Below, piece by piece: positions 5,671 through 13,302 of a stretch of 13,302 nucleotides of DNA (position 1 is the first letter of the stretch; every line of letters begins with the position of its first letter). Under the pieces are notes generated by a model that was not told the origin of the DNA, did not search any database, and saw only the letters and a program-made list of their open reading frames with translations. Source of the stretch: Intrasporangium_A sp039812505 (GTDB lineage Bacteria > Actinomycetota > Actinomycetes > Actinomycetales > Dermatophilaceae); contig NZ_JBDIAQ010000095.1 in NCBI RefSeq assembly GCF_039812505.1, positions 1-13,302 on the forward strand, in the 5' to 3' direction. Both the position numbers and the translations under genes were made by a program.

Positions 5671-7362
5671 ATGGTGGCGATGAGCGGACGAGCCTGGCTA
5701 CGCCGGGCGGAGATGCTCGGGCGGTGGCTCGCCGTGCTCGTCATGTGCTACCTCGGCGGCGTCGCCGCCACCAACCTGGCACCGACCGTCGTCAAGACCG
5801 AGCACTACCGCGCCGTGCTGCGCCTGGACGTCGTGCCGCGACCGAACCCGGTCCTGCACGCGCCGACGATCCTGGGCGACGTCGACCTGCGGTTCTCCTC
5901 CCCGCTCGTCGCGCCCGGCCTCGACGTGGCCGTCTCGGTGCGCCCGGAGATCACCGGGCTGCTCACCCGGCCGGACGTCTCCGTCGACGCGCTCGAGCCG
6001 ACCGACACGGAGCTGTCGGCGGCCATCCGGGCGGCCGCCCTCGGCCTCGGGCTGCGCTTCGTCCTGGGAGCCGCAGTCGTGGCGCTCGCCCTGACGCTGA
6101 TGGTCCACTACGCGATGTGGCGACGGCCGCGGCGGCACTACCTGTGGCTGGTCGCCTCCGGCCTGGTCGCCGCGTGCGTCGTGACCGGGGCAGGCGTGAG
6201 CACCACCTTCCGGCCCGACCGGTTCCAGTCCTTCACGACCACGGGCGTGCTCGGTCTGGTCAGGCGCAGTGCAGGGATGCTGACCGGTGTCGAGGCACGC
6301 GCCGACGAGGTCACCCCGTACGTGCGCAACCTGCTCGCGGTGTCACAGGCGCTGCAGGCCAAGTTCGTGCCGGGCGACCTCACCAAGCCGGTGGCCGCGC
6401 GCTTCCTGCTCGTGTCGGACATCCACGGGGCGAACCAGTACCCGTTGATGCGCTCGATCATCAAGGAGGAGCAGATCGACGCCGTCATCGACTCGGGGGA
6501 CCTGATCAACTTCGGGCGCGTCCAGGAGGGCGAGGCGTCCGGGCTGTTCAAGAGCATCGCCTCGCTGGGCGTGCCCTACATCTTCGTCTCGGGCAACCAC
6601 GACCAGGGCTCGCCCACCGACCGGTCGCTGCTCGAGCGACTGAGCCGGATCCCGAACGTCGTGCTGCTCCAGGGCCCGAAGGGTACCTACCACGAGCTGA
6701 GCTTCCACGGGTTGCGCATCGCCGGGTTCAACGACCCGCGGTGGTTCGGCGACGACAACAAGGACCCGGTCGCCAAGGAGGCTCCCGCGGTCGACGCGTT
6801 CAACCGGACCATGGCCGACCAGCCCGAGCCGGACATCGTCGTCGCCCACGAGCCGTACGCCGTCAGCTACGTCAAGCGGGCCGGCATCCTGGTCAACGGG
6901 CACATCCACAAGGCAGGCCTGTTCGGCAACCGGATCCAGGTCGGCACGTTCACCGGGGGCGGCCTCTTCACGCACTACACGACCGGGGAGGACGCCGAGC
7001 TCACCGGCCAGCCGTACGCCTTCGACATCGCCACCTTCGGGACCGCCTGCAACCTGACCCGGCTGGCCCGCTACAGCTATCGCAACCTGCTCGAGGGACG
7101 GCCGGCCTACGACTCGATCCAGGTCATCAACGGCGCGACGATCGAGCCGCCCGACCAGCCGGGAGGCCAGCAACCGGAACAGGCGCAGGGTCCTCCGCCG
7201 GCCGGCACGCAGCAACCGACCCGCTCGTGCAGCGCGACGGACCCGACGACGACGCGCAACATCACCCCGGTGCCGCCGGGAGCGGAACCTCCCGGCACCC
7301 AGCCGCCGGCCACGACGACGACGATCCCCACGACCGGGCCGACCAGCACGGGGCGCCCGTGA
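5671..7362 (+). CDS. Membrane-anchored metallophosphoesterase with extracytoplasmic catalytic domain
   Basis: The product is 563 aa. Membrane segments are near 16-34, 127-149 and 157-177; the 92-residue region between the first two is predicted outside, which puts the catalytic domain (about 240-490) outside as well. The calcineurin-like motifs are complete: SDIHG (249-253), DSGD (274-277), GNHD (308-311), H393 in VAHEP, and NGHIH (409-413). These residues bind two metal ions and hydrolyse phosphomonoesters or phosphodiesters. A low-complexity Pro/Thr/Gln tail (about 493-563) probably lies in the cell wall. Cys460 and Cys520 could pair. The ATG at 5671 is chosen because the upstream GTG at 5617 would lie in the divergent promoter. 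The substrate (nucleotide, lipid or wall phosphate) is unknown. It converges on the acyl-CoA synthetase gene. Confidence 0.88.
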   Translation: MVAMSGRAWLRRAEMLGRWLAVLVMCYLGGVAATNLAPTVVKTEHYRAVLRLDVVPRPNPVLHAPTILGDVDLRFSSPLVAPGLDVAVSVRPEITGLLTRPDVSVDALEPTDTELSAAIRAAALGLGLRFVLGAAVVALALTLMVHYAMWRRPRRHYLWLVASGLVAACVVTGAGVSTTFRPDRFQSFTTTGVLGLVRRSAGMLTGVEARADEVTPYVRNLLAVSQALQAKFVPGDLTKPVAARFLLVSDIHGANQYPLMRSIIKEEQIDAVIDSGDLINFGRVQEGEASGLFKSIASLGVPYIFVSGNHDQGSPTDRSLLERLSRIPNVVLLQGPKGTYHELSFHGLRIAGFNDPRWFGDDNKDPVAKEAPAVDAFNRTMADQPEPDIVVAHEPYAVSYVKRAGILVNGHIHKAGLFGNRIQVGTFTGGGLFTHYTTGEDAELTGQPYAFDIATFGTACNLTRLARYSYRNLLEGRPAYDSIQVINGATIEPPDQPGGQQPEQAQGPPPAGTQQPTRSCSATDPTTTRNITPVPPGAEPPGTQPPATTTTIPTTGPTSTGRP

Positions 7363-7368
7363 CACGCG

Positions 7369-7452
7369 ACTGCGGCACTGTCGATCGGAACTGCTGCACT
7401 GTCGATCGGAACTGCTGCACTGTCGATCGGAACTGCTGCACTGTCGATCGGG
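7369..7452. repeat. Four-copy 21-bp direct tandem repeat in a convergent intergenic gap
   Basis: Four units lie head to tail: 7369-7389, 7390-7410, 7411-7431 and 7432-7452. Each begins ACTGCTGCACTG and ends GTCGATCGGA. Units 2 and 3 are identical; unit 1 has one change (ACTGCGG) and unit 4 one (final A to G). Each holds the palindrome CGATCG. The array starts 6 bp after the phosphoesterase stop and fills most of the 138-bp gap (7363-7500). GTGACAC (7359-7365) and GTGTCAC (7462-7468) flank it as a 7-bp inverted repeat. No hairpin-forming unit, spacers or neighbouring cas or rep gene is seen, so it is neither a CRISPR nor a plasmid iteron array by context. Role unknown. Confidence 0.95.
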
Positions 7453-7500
7453 AGGCGCAGAGTGTCACACCGGACCGAGCCGACTCCGCCGCAACGGAAC

Positions 7501-9255
<1,755 letters not shown>

Positions 9256-9261
9256 GCTCCG

Positions 9262-9289
9262 ACCCTGCCACCATCGGCGCTCCCGTCAA
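9262..9289 (-). promoter_or_regulatory. Putative leaderless promoter of the acyl-CoA synthetase gene
   Basis: On the minus strand TTGACG (9289-9284), a 16-base spacer and CAGGGT (9267-9262) are followed by 6 bases and the ATG at 9255. The -35 is the best match to TTGACA in the window. Transcription would begin at the initiation codon. Confidence 0.5.
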
Positions 9290-9396
9290 GAGGCCCGACG
9301 GCCGTTCGTGGACCGGGGTACCGGGGCCCCGGCCGAGGGCACCGCCTCCCGGGCGGTTGGGCACCGTGAACGGCATACCGTGACGCTCTGCCCGTC

Positions 9397-9402
9397 TAGG
9401 CT
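9397..9402 (+). promoter_or_regulatory. Putative -10 element (TAGGCT) of the PH-domain gene
   Basis: TAGGCT fits TANNNT and is followed by 6 bases and the GTG at 9409, supporting a leaderless mRNA and the GTG start. Just upstream, ACCGTGA occurs twice (9363-9369 and 9377-9383), 14 bp apart, in the divergent control region (9256-9408), which also holds the palindrome CCGGGGCCCCGG (9321-9332). Neither has a known role. Confidence 0.45.
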
Positions 9403-9408
9403 CGTGCC

Positions 9409-9933
9409 GTGGGATTCCCGGAGAACGTCCTGGCTCGCGGCGAGAAGGTCGTCAAGAGCCTGCACCCGCACTGGCTGACGGTGGTCGGCCCCACCCTGCT
9501 CGCGGTGCTGCTGCTCGCGATCGGGGTCGTCGTCGCCTGGGCCACCCCCGACGACCGGACCGGAAACCTGATCCAGTGGGTCGTCGCGGGTCTGCTCGTG
9601 GTCGTCGCGATCCCGTTCGTGCTCGTGCCGTTCCTGCGGTGGCGCACGACGCACTACGTCGTCACCAGCCACCGCGTCATGGTGCGCCGCGGCATCCTCA
9701 GCAAGTCGGGCAAGGACATCACCCTGTCCAAGATCACCGACGTCTCGTTCGAACAGACCCTGCTCGACCGGATCGTGAACGCCGGCTCGCTCCGGATCGA
9801 GTCCGCCGGGGACAGCCCCGACGAGCTGCTGCGCAACATCCCGCGCAGCAACGAGGTCCAGCAGCTGGTCAACCGGCTCGTCGACGAGGACGACCTGCGG
9901 CGGCGCCGGTCCGCCCAGCCGCCGGCCGAGTGA
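9409..9933 (+). CDS. Small membrane protein with a bacterial PH domain (bPH2 / DUF304-like)
   Basis: The 174-aa product has a short N-terminal segment with the LHPHW motif, two membrane helices (about 23-45 and 56-77) and a cytoplasmic bacterial PH domain from about 80 to 155, recognised by the pattern RTTHYVVTSHRVMVRRGILSK, then DITLSKITDVSFEQTLLDRI and GSLRIESAGDSPDELLRNIP. The tail (156-174) is charged and basic-acidic. This layout is common in actinobacteria; the biochemical role is not established. The GTG start at 9409 is chosen because the sequence reads naturally from MGFPENVLARGEKV and a -10-like element stands 6 bases ahead. It is a single gene, divergent from the acyl-CoA synthetase. 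Confidence 0.85.
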   Translation: MGFPENVLARGEKVVKSLHPHWLTVVGPTLLAVLLLAIGVVVAWATPDDRTGNLIQWVVAGLLVVVAIPFVLVPFLRWRTTHYVVTSHRVMVRRGILSKSGKDITLSKITDVSFEQTLLDRIVNAGSLRIESAGDSPDELLRNIPRSNEVQQLVNRLVDEDDLRRRRSAQPPAE

Positions 9934-9990
9934 GGGCCGGCGACCGCTCGACGGGGGCGTGACGGGGGCCGTACCGCCGGACGACCATTG

Positions 9991-10006
9991 GTCCCCGGAC
10001 GGGGAC
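9991..10006 (+). terminator. Weak candidate terminator hairpin after the PH-domain gene
   Basis: GTCCCC (9991-9996) and GGGGAC (10001-10006) form a 6-bp GC-rich stem with a 4-base loop, 57 bases after the PH-gene stop. A small dyad GACCA-T-TGGTC (9983-9993) overlaps it. The 249-bp gap 9934-10182 otherwise holds only the trpB2 promoter and a 5-bp stem GGCTG/CAGCC (10029-10045); I see no gene or riboswitch there. Confidence 0.3.
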
Positions 10007-10144
10007 ATCCCGGCACTCGCCCGAGCACGGCTGCTGGCGTCAGCCCGAGCAACGGTCGTCCGTTGGCACGCCCGTCCCGGCCGGGTGGGAGGGCACGCGG
10101 TCCTCGACAGGCAAGACACGCGCCGCTACCACGGGACGGGACGC

Positions 10145-10150
10145 TAGGGT
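10145..10150 (+). promoter_or_regulatory. Putative -10 element (TAGGGT) of the trpB2 gene
   Basis: TAGGGT fits TANNNT and is 32 bases before the ATG at 10183, giving a leader of roughly 25 nt that includes the Shine-Dalgarno GAGAGG (10171-10176). No good -35 at 16-18 bases upstream. No leader peptide or Trp-codon cluster is visible, so attenuation is not indicated. Confidence 0.4.
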
Positions 10151-10182
10151 CCGACGCAGTATCCCCACGAGAGAGGCCGTCG

Positions 10183-11484
10183 ATGACCGAGGTCACGTCC
10201 ACCCAGTCCTTCACCGAGCCCACCGGCGCGGTCGTCCCGTCGAGCGTGCCCACGCACTGGTACAACCTCGCCGCCGACCTGCCCGAGCCGGTGCCGCCGG
10301 CGCTGCACCCCGGCACGCAGGAGCCGCTCGGCCCCACGGACCTGGCCCCGCTGTTCCCGATGGCGCTCATCCAGCAGGAGGTCTCGACCGAGCGGTGGGT
10401 CGAGATCCCGCAGACGGTGCGCGAGATCTACGCGCTGTGGCGTCCCTCGCCGCTGATCCGGGCCCACCGCCTCGAGCGGGCCCTCGGCACCCCGGCGCGG
10501 ATCTACTACAAGTACGAGGGGGTCAGCCCGGCGGGCTCGCACAAGCCCAACACCGCTGTGGCGCAGGCCTACTACAACGCGGTCGAGGGCACCCGGAAGC
10601 TGACCACCGAGACGGGCGCCGGCCAGTGGGGCGCCTCGCTCGCGTTCGCCTGCTCCCTGCTCGGGCTCGAGTGCGAGGTGTGGCAGGTGCGGGCCTCGTA
10701 CGACACCAAGCCCTACCGCCGCATGCAGATGGAGACGTATGGCGCCGGCTGCCACCCGTCGCCCTCCGACCTCACCGAGGCCGGCCGGGCCATGCTCGCC
10801 AAGGACCCGGACACGACCGGCTCGCTCGGCATGGCGATCTCCGAGGCCGTCGAGGCAGCGGCGACCAACCCGGAGGCGCACTACGCGCTGGGCAGCGTGC
10901 TGAACCACGTGCTGCTGCACCAGTCCGTCATCGGCATCGAGGCCCTCGAGCAGCTCGACGCGATCGGCGAGAGGGCCGACGTCGTCTTCGGCTGCGCCGG
11001 TGGCGGCTCGAACCTCGGCGGGCTGTCCTTCCCGTTCCTCGGTCGCAACCTGCGCGAGGGGGCGACGACCCGGGTCGTCGCGTGCGAGCCGGCGGCCTGC
11101 CCGTCGCTGACCCAGGGCGAGTACCGCTACGACTTCGGCGACGTGGCCGGCCTGACCCCGCTGCTCAAGATGCACACCCTGGGCCACGACTTCGTGCCGC
11201 CGCCGATCCACGCCGGCGGGCTGCGCTACCACGGCATGGCCCCGATGGTCTCGCACGCCAAGCAGCTCGGGCTGCTCGAGGCCATCGCGGTCGAACAGGA
11301 CGACGCGTTCGCGGCGGGTATCGAGTTCGCCCGGGCCGAGGGGATCATCCCGGCCCCGGAGTCGACGCACGGGGTGGCCGGGGCGATCGCCCGGGCCCGG
11401 GCCGCGACCACCGACGAGACGATCGTCATCGGCCTGTCCGGCAACGGCGTGCTCGACCTGCCTGCCTACGAGTCGTTCCTCTGA
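10183..11484 (+). CDS. trpB2: TrpB2-type tryptophan synthase beta chain (TrpB-like PLP enzyme)
   Basis: The 433-aa product belongs to the second, longer class of tryptophan synthase beta chains, which join indole and serine using pyridoxal phosphate. Seen: AGSHKPN (117-123) with the PLP lysine K121, TETGAGQWG (142-150) with the catalytic glutamate E143, the phosphate-binding GGGSN (273-277), EGIIPAPESTHG (386-397) and the cofactor-ring serine S419 in LSGNGVLDL. The N-terminal extension and the insert around 305-360 are typical of TrpB2. The ATG at 10183 has GAGAGG at 10171-10176; the open frame upstream to 9988 lacks a ribosome site. No trpA, trpC or other trp gene adjoins, as is usual for orphan TrpB2 copies, which may salvage indole or deaminate serine. 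It ends against a strong convergent hairpin. Confidence 0.9.
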   Translation: MTEVTSTQSFTEPTGAVVPSSVPTHWYNLAADLPEPVPPALHPGTQEPLGPTDLAPLFPMALIQQEVSTERWVEIPQTVREIYALWRPSPLIRAHRLERALGTPARIYYKYEGVSPAGSHKPNTAVAQAYYNAVEGTRKLTTETGAGQWGASLAFACSLLGLECEVWQVRASYDTKPYRRMQMETYGAGCHPSPSDLTEAGRAMLAKDPDTTGSLGMAISEAVEAAATNPEAHYALGSVLNHVLLHQSVIGIEALEQLDAIGERADVVFGCAGGGSNLGGLSFPFLGRNLREGATTRVVACEPAACPSLTQGEYRYDFGDVAGLTPLLKMHTLGHDFVPPPIHAGGLRYHGMAPMVSHAKQLGLLEAIAVEQDDAFAAGIEFARAEGIIPAPESTHGVAGAIARARAATTDETIVIGLSGNGVLDLPAYESFL

Positions 11485-11552
11485 CGCCGGCGGGCGGTCG
11501 GCCCTGGCCCCGCACCCAACGGACCGACCGGCCTCGACCACGGCGCCGGGTC

Positions 11553-11600
11553 GGGTGTGCGTGGTTCGCGTCGCCTGAACGACGCAAACCACGCACACCC
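11553..11600. terminator. Very strong hairpin between convergent trpB2 and tag, probable bidirectional terminator
   Basis: Arms 11553-11573 and 11580-11600 pair at 20 of 21 positions around the loop CCTGAA (11574-11579); the outer part is GGGTGTGCGTGGTT against AACCACGCACACCC and the only mismatch is at 11567/11586. It lies 68 bases after the trpB2 stop and 49 bases beyond the tag stop. No T tract follows on either strand. Confidence 0.75.
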
Positions 11601-11649
11601 CGAGGCACAGGCACAACTCCAAGCACGCACAGGACCCCGGCCCCGTCCC

Positions 11650-12237
11650 CTACGCCGGCCAGAGTCCAGAGCTGCCCCGCCGGTGGCTGGTCACCAGGTG
11701 CGTGTCGACCATCCCGATGGCCTCCATCAGCGCATACGTCGTCGTCGGCCCGACGAATGCGAACCCCTTGCGCCGCAACGTCTTCGACAGGGCCACGGAC
11801 TCCGGCGACACCGTCGGAACCTCGGAGCCGTCCCGCGGCTGCGGCGTCTCGGCCGGCTGGAACGACCAGACCAGGTCCACCAGCCCACCCTCGGCGCGCA
11901 GCACGACCGTGGCCCGGGCGTTCTGGATCGTCGCCTCGATCTTGCGCCGGTTGCGCACGATCCGCGCGTCGCCCATGAGCCGCTCGACGTCGGCTGGCCC
12001 GAACCCCGCCACGACGTCGGGGTCGAAGCCCGCGAACACCTCGCGGAAGGCCGGGCGCTTGCGCAGGATCGTCGCCCACGACAACCCGGCCTGGAACCCC
12101 TCGAGGCAGATCCGCTCGTAGACCCCGCGCTCGTCGCGGACCGGCATGCCCCACTCGGTGTCGTAGTACTCCCGCAGCAGCGGGTCGGTGGACGCCCACT
12201 CCGGCCGGGCCAGCCCGTCGTCGCCGATCACCGTCAC
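11650..12237 (-). CDS. tag: DNA-3-methyladenine glycosylase I (Tag family), zinc-ligand-poor variant
   Basis: The 195-aa product would excise 3-methyladenine from alkylated DNA in base excision repair. Family motifs are clear: DTEWGMPVRDERGVYERICLEGFQAGLSW (26-54) with the catalytic E46 (E38 in E. coli Tag), DVERLMGDARIVRNRRKIEATIQNA (83-107), VDLVWSF (120-126) and SKTLRRKGFAFVGPTTTYALMEAIGMVDTHLV (151-182). Aligned with E. coli Tag from memory, the zinc-snap residues Cys4, His17 and Cys179 correspond to Pro12, Tyr25 and Ser184; only His175 (here H180) is kept. The GTG at 12237 is chosen because the family starts here and TAGTCT lies 7 bases upstream; the open frame to 12546 is antisense to the PAP2 gene. 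Convergent with trpB2 and divergent from PAP2, with 49 bp between the starts. Confidence 0.88.
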   Translation of the reverse strand: MTVIGDDGLARPEWASTDPLLREYYDTEWGMPVRDERGVYERICLEGFQAGLSWATILRKRPAFREVFAGFDPDVVAGFGPADVERLMGDARIVRNRRKIEATIQNARATVVLRAEGGLVDLVWSFQPAETPQPRDGSEVPTVSPESVALSKTLRRKGFAFVGPTTTYALMEAIGMVDTHLVTSHRRGSSGLWPA

Positions 12238-12244
12238 GCCGGCC

Positions 12245-12250
12245 AGACTA
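12245..12250 (-). promoter_or_regulatory. Putative -10 element (TAGTCT) of tag
   Basis: On the minus strand TAGTCT is followed by 7 bases and the GTG at 12237, consistent with a leaderless transcript. The 49-bp divergent gap to the PAP2 start leaves little room for -35 elements that do not overlap. Confidence 0.45.
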
Positions 12251-12274
12251 GACGGCCCATGGCGACCCGTTTGC

Positions 12275-12280
12275 GACACT
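12275..12280 (+). promoter_or_regulatory. Putative -10 element (GACACT) of the PAP2 gene
   Basis: GACACT precedes the GTG at 12287 by 6 bases. It keeps the A and T of TANNNT but not the first T, so it is a weak match; the spacing is the same as at the other leaderless candidates in the window. Confidence 0.35.
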
Positions 12281-12286
12281 GGGCGG

Positions 12287-13162
12287 GTGCCCGCGCCCCC
12301 GACCCCACCGGCGCCGATCCCACCGGCGCCGATCCCGCCGGCGCAGGGCGAGTCGATCGGGTCGCGCGACCTGGCCCGCTGGCCCACCCGGTTCGGCCGA
12401 TGGCTCGTGCACGTGGTCGGAGCCCTGGCCGTCGCCATCGCCGCCCGGCTCCCGGCTCGCTGGCGTCCCGCGGCGGACCGCGCGCTCGCCTGGTCCGCCG
12501 CGAACGTGGGCTTCGTCGTCTTCGCCGGCCTGTCCCTGTCGCTCATGCTCGCCCTGACCGCGGGCGCCCACGAGGTCTACGAAGGAGTCGTCGACCACGA
12601 CGGAGTGGCGGCCCTCGACCAGCCGGCGCTGCGGCTCGCCCTGCGGTGGCGCAGCCCCGGGCTCGACCACGGCGTCACGCTCTTCACGGATCTCGGCGGA
12701 CCGATCGGGATGCCGGTCCTCGCCACGGTTCTGGCGCTGACCCTCGCCGCGCTGCACCGCGCCTGGCTGCCGGTCGTCATCATGCTCGTCGCGGCCACCG
12801 GGGCCCTGGCCATGACCCTCGTCGGCAAGGGCCTGGTCGGGCGGGCCCGGCCGCCGCTTCGGTACGCGGTGCCGCCGTACGAGTCCTCGCCGTCCTTCCC
12901 GAGCGGGCACACCCTGAACGCCACGGTTCTGACCACGGTCGTCGTCTACCTCGTGCTCCTGCTGACGACCGCGGTGTGGCAACGCGTCGTCGCGGTCGGC
13001 CTCGGCACTCTCTTCGTCCTCGCGATGGGCGCGAGCCGGGTCTTCCTCGGCCACCACTGGCTCACCGACGTGCTCGCGGCGTGGGCCATCGGGCTGGCCT
13101 GGGCCCTGGCGGTGATCACCGCGCACCGGTTGCTCGTCACGCTGCGCCGCGGCGCCTCCTGA
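12287..13162 (+). CDS. PAP2-family membrane phosphatase
   Basis: The 291-aa protein is a multi-pass membrane phosphatase likely acting on a lipid phosphate such as undecaprenyl pyrophosphate or phosphatidic acid. The acid-phosphatase signature is complete: K181-x6-R188-P189, then P206-S-G-H209, then S250-R251-x5-H257-x3-D261; H257 would be the nucleophile and the site would face outside. Membrane segments are near 38-54, 73-93, 140-156, 160-180, 210-229, 232-249 and 263-280. The first 20 residues are a Pro/Ala repeat (P-A-P-I-P-P) encoded by a 15-bp DNA repeat. The GTG at 12287 is chosen over an in-frame start at 12188, which would overlap tag on the other strand and cover both promoters. Substrate is inferred from the family only. 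Confidence 0.88.
   Translation: MPAPPTPPAPIPPAPIPPAQGESIGSRDLARWPTRFGRWLVHVVGALAVAIAARLPARWRPAADRALAWSAANVGFVVFAGLSLSLMLALTAGAHEVYEGVVDHDGVAALDQPALRLALRWRSPGLDHGVTLFTDLGGPIGMPVLATVLALTLAALHRAWLPVVIMLVAATGALAMTLVGKGLVGRARPPLRYAVPPYESSPSFPSGHTLNATVLTTVVVYLVLLLTTAVWQRVVAVGLGTLFVLAMGASRVFLGHHWLTDVLAAWAIGLAWALAVITAHRLLVTLRRGAS
12301..12345 (+). repeat. Three 15-bp in-frame repeats at the start of the PAP2 gene
   Basis: Units 12301-12315, 12316-12330 and 12331-12345 are near copies of GATCCCACCGGCGCC (first unit GAC at the start, third GCC and a final A changed). They encode a short Pro-Ala-Pro repeat ahead of the first membrane helix. Length changes by slippage would keep frame. Confidence 0.85.
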
Positions 13163-13176
13163 GCGCCGCCCCAAGG

Positions 13177-13214
13177 TGCGGTATGCCGCCCACCCGGGTG
13201 AGCGGCATACCGCA
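13177..13214. terminator. Near-perfect 38-bp palindrome, probable bidirectional terminator
   Basis: TGCGGTATGCCGC (13177-13189) pairs perfectly with GCGGCATACCGCA (13202-13214); inside, CACCC/GGGTG (13191-13200) continues the dyad with one mismatch (13190/13201). It begins 15 bases after the PAP2 stop and ends 17 bases before the stop of the apparent minus-strand gene. No T tract is present. Confidence 0.7.
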
Positions 13215-13231
13215 GTGTCGGTGTGGCCGGC

Positions 13232-13302
13232 TCAGCCGCGCCGGTCCGCGGTGACCGGCTCGGGCGCGTCGGCCTCCTCGTCGCGGCGCTCCGCGGGCAG
13301 CG
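13232..13302 (-). CDS. C-terminal tail of a minus-strand gene (partial, unidentified)
   Basis: A minus-strand frame enters from the right edge and stops at TGA (complement of 13232-13234), giving 23 residues with the charged end DEEADAPEPVTADRRG. Such acidic/proline tails are common at the ends of actinobacterial transporters and enzymes, but nothing identifies the family. Support comes mainly from position: the palindrome at 13177-13214 lies exactly where a convergent terminator would be expected, as at the other convergent junctions here. Confidence 0.4.
   Translation of the reverse strand, partial: LPAERRDEEADAPEPVTADRRG

Noticed and set aside
7369..7452. CRISPR array or plasmid iterons
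   Set aside because: Units are contiguous with no spacers and no cas genes; no replication initiator or AT-rich origin is nearby.
9959..10147. 62-aa GTG-initiated ORF in the gap before trpB2
   Set aside because: No Shine-Dalgarno or leaderless -10 at the right spacing, it covers the trpB2 -10 element, and the composition is unremarkable.
10029..10182. Trp attenuator or T-box leader before trpB2
   Set aside because: No leader peptide with Trp codons, no T-box sequence, and no terminator/antiterminator pair seen; only a weak 5-bp stem at 10029-10045.
11557..13254. 565-aa plus-strand open frame spanning tag and PAP2
   Set aside because: It runs through the terminator hairpin, antisense across tag and out of frame across PAP2; Arg/Pro-rich with no motifs.

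Overview
The window is high-GC DNA (roughly 70% by eye) with tight gene packing, frequent GTG starts and strong G/C third-position bias. The presence of Bpa, a proteasome activator confined to proteasome-bearing actinobacteria, makes this an actinobacterial chromosome. Recurrent words such as GGTATGCC/GGCATACC suggest Intrasporangiaceae or a relative, but that is only an impression. I see no phage, IS element, integrase, tRNA, rRNA or CRISPR; most of the region looks like ordinary core or near-core chromosome.

Region 1 (1-4451): the tail of a quinone-oxidoreductase-like gene, then a PadR regulator, ABC ATPase and large FtsX-type permease in one operon (ATGA overlap, then a 1-base gap). The operon promoter carries two ATACC-N-RGTAT dyads, 31 bp apart, that look like the PadR operators. 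Region 2 (4452-5305): bpa, encoding the bacterial proteasome activator with an intact GQYL C-terminus, followed by a long hairpin. Region 3 (5330-7500): a small membrane protein divergent from a membrane-anchored metallophosphoesterase, then a four-copy 21-bp tandem repeat in the convergent gap. Region 4 (7501-9933): a medium-chain-type acyl-CoA synthetase on the minus strand, divergent from a small PH-domain membrane protein. Region 5 (10183-13302): a stand-alone TrpB2-type tryptophan synthase beta chain, a Tag-type 3-methyladenine glycosylase on the minus strand lacking most of the expected zinc ligands, a PAP2 membrane phosphatase, and the tail of a further minus-strand gene.

Two patterns cross gene boundaries. 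Seven of the nine non-coupled gene starts have a -10-like hexamer 6-7 nt before the ATG/GTG, as expected for leaderless mRNAs; only padR and trpB2 have a clear Shine-Dalgarno. Three of the four convergent junctions hold a long, nearly perfect inverted repeat, while the fourth holds the 21-bp array instead. Apart from the PadR-ABC operon the genes are single transcription units with no obvious shared pathway. I did not find a convincing new multi-gene system; the most unusual items are the repeat array, the paired PadR operators, the zinc-ligand-poor Tag and the consistent leaderless architecture.
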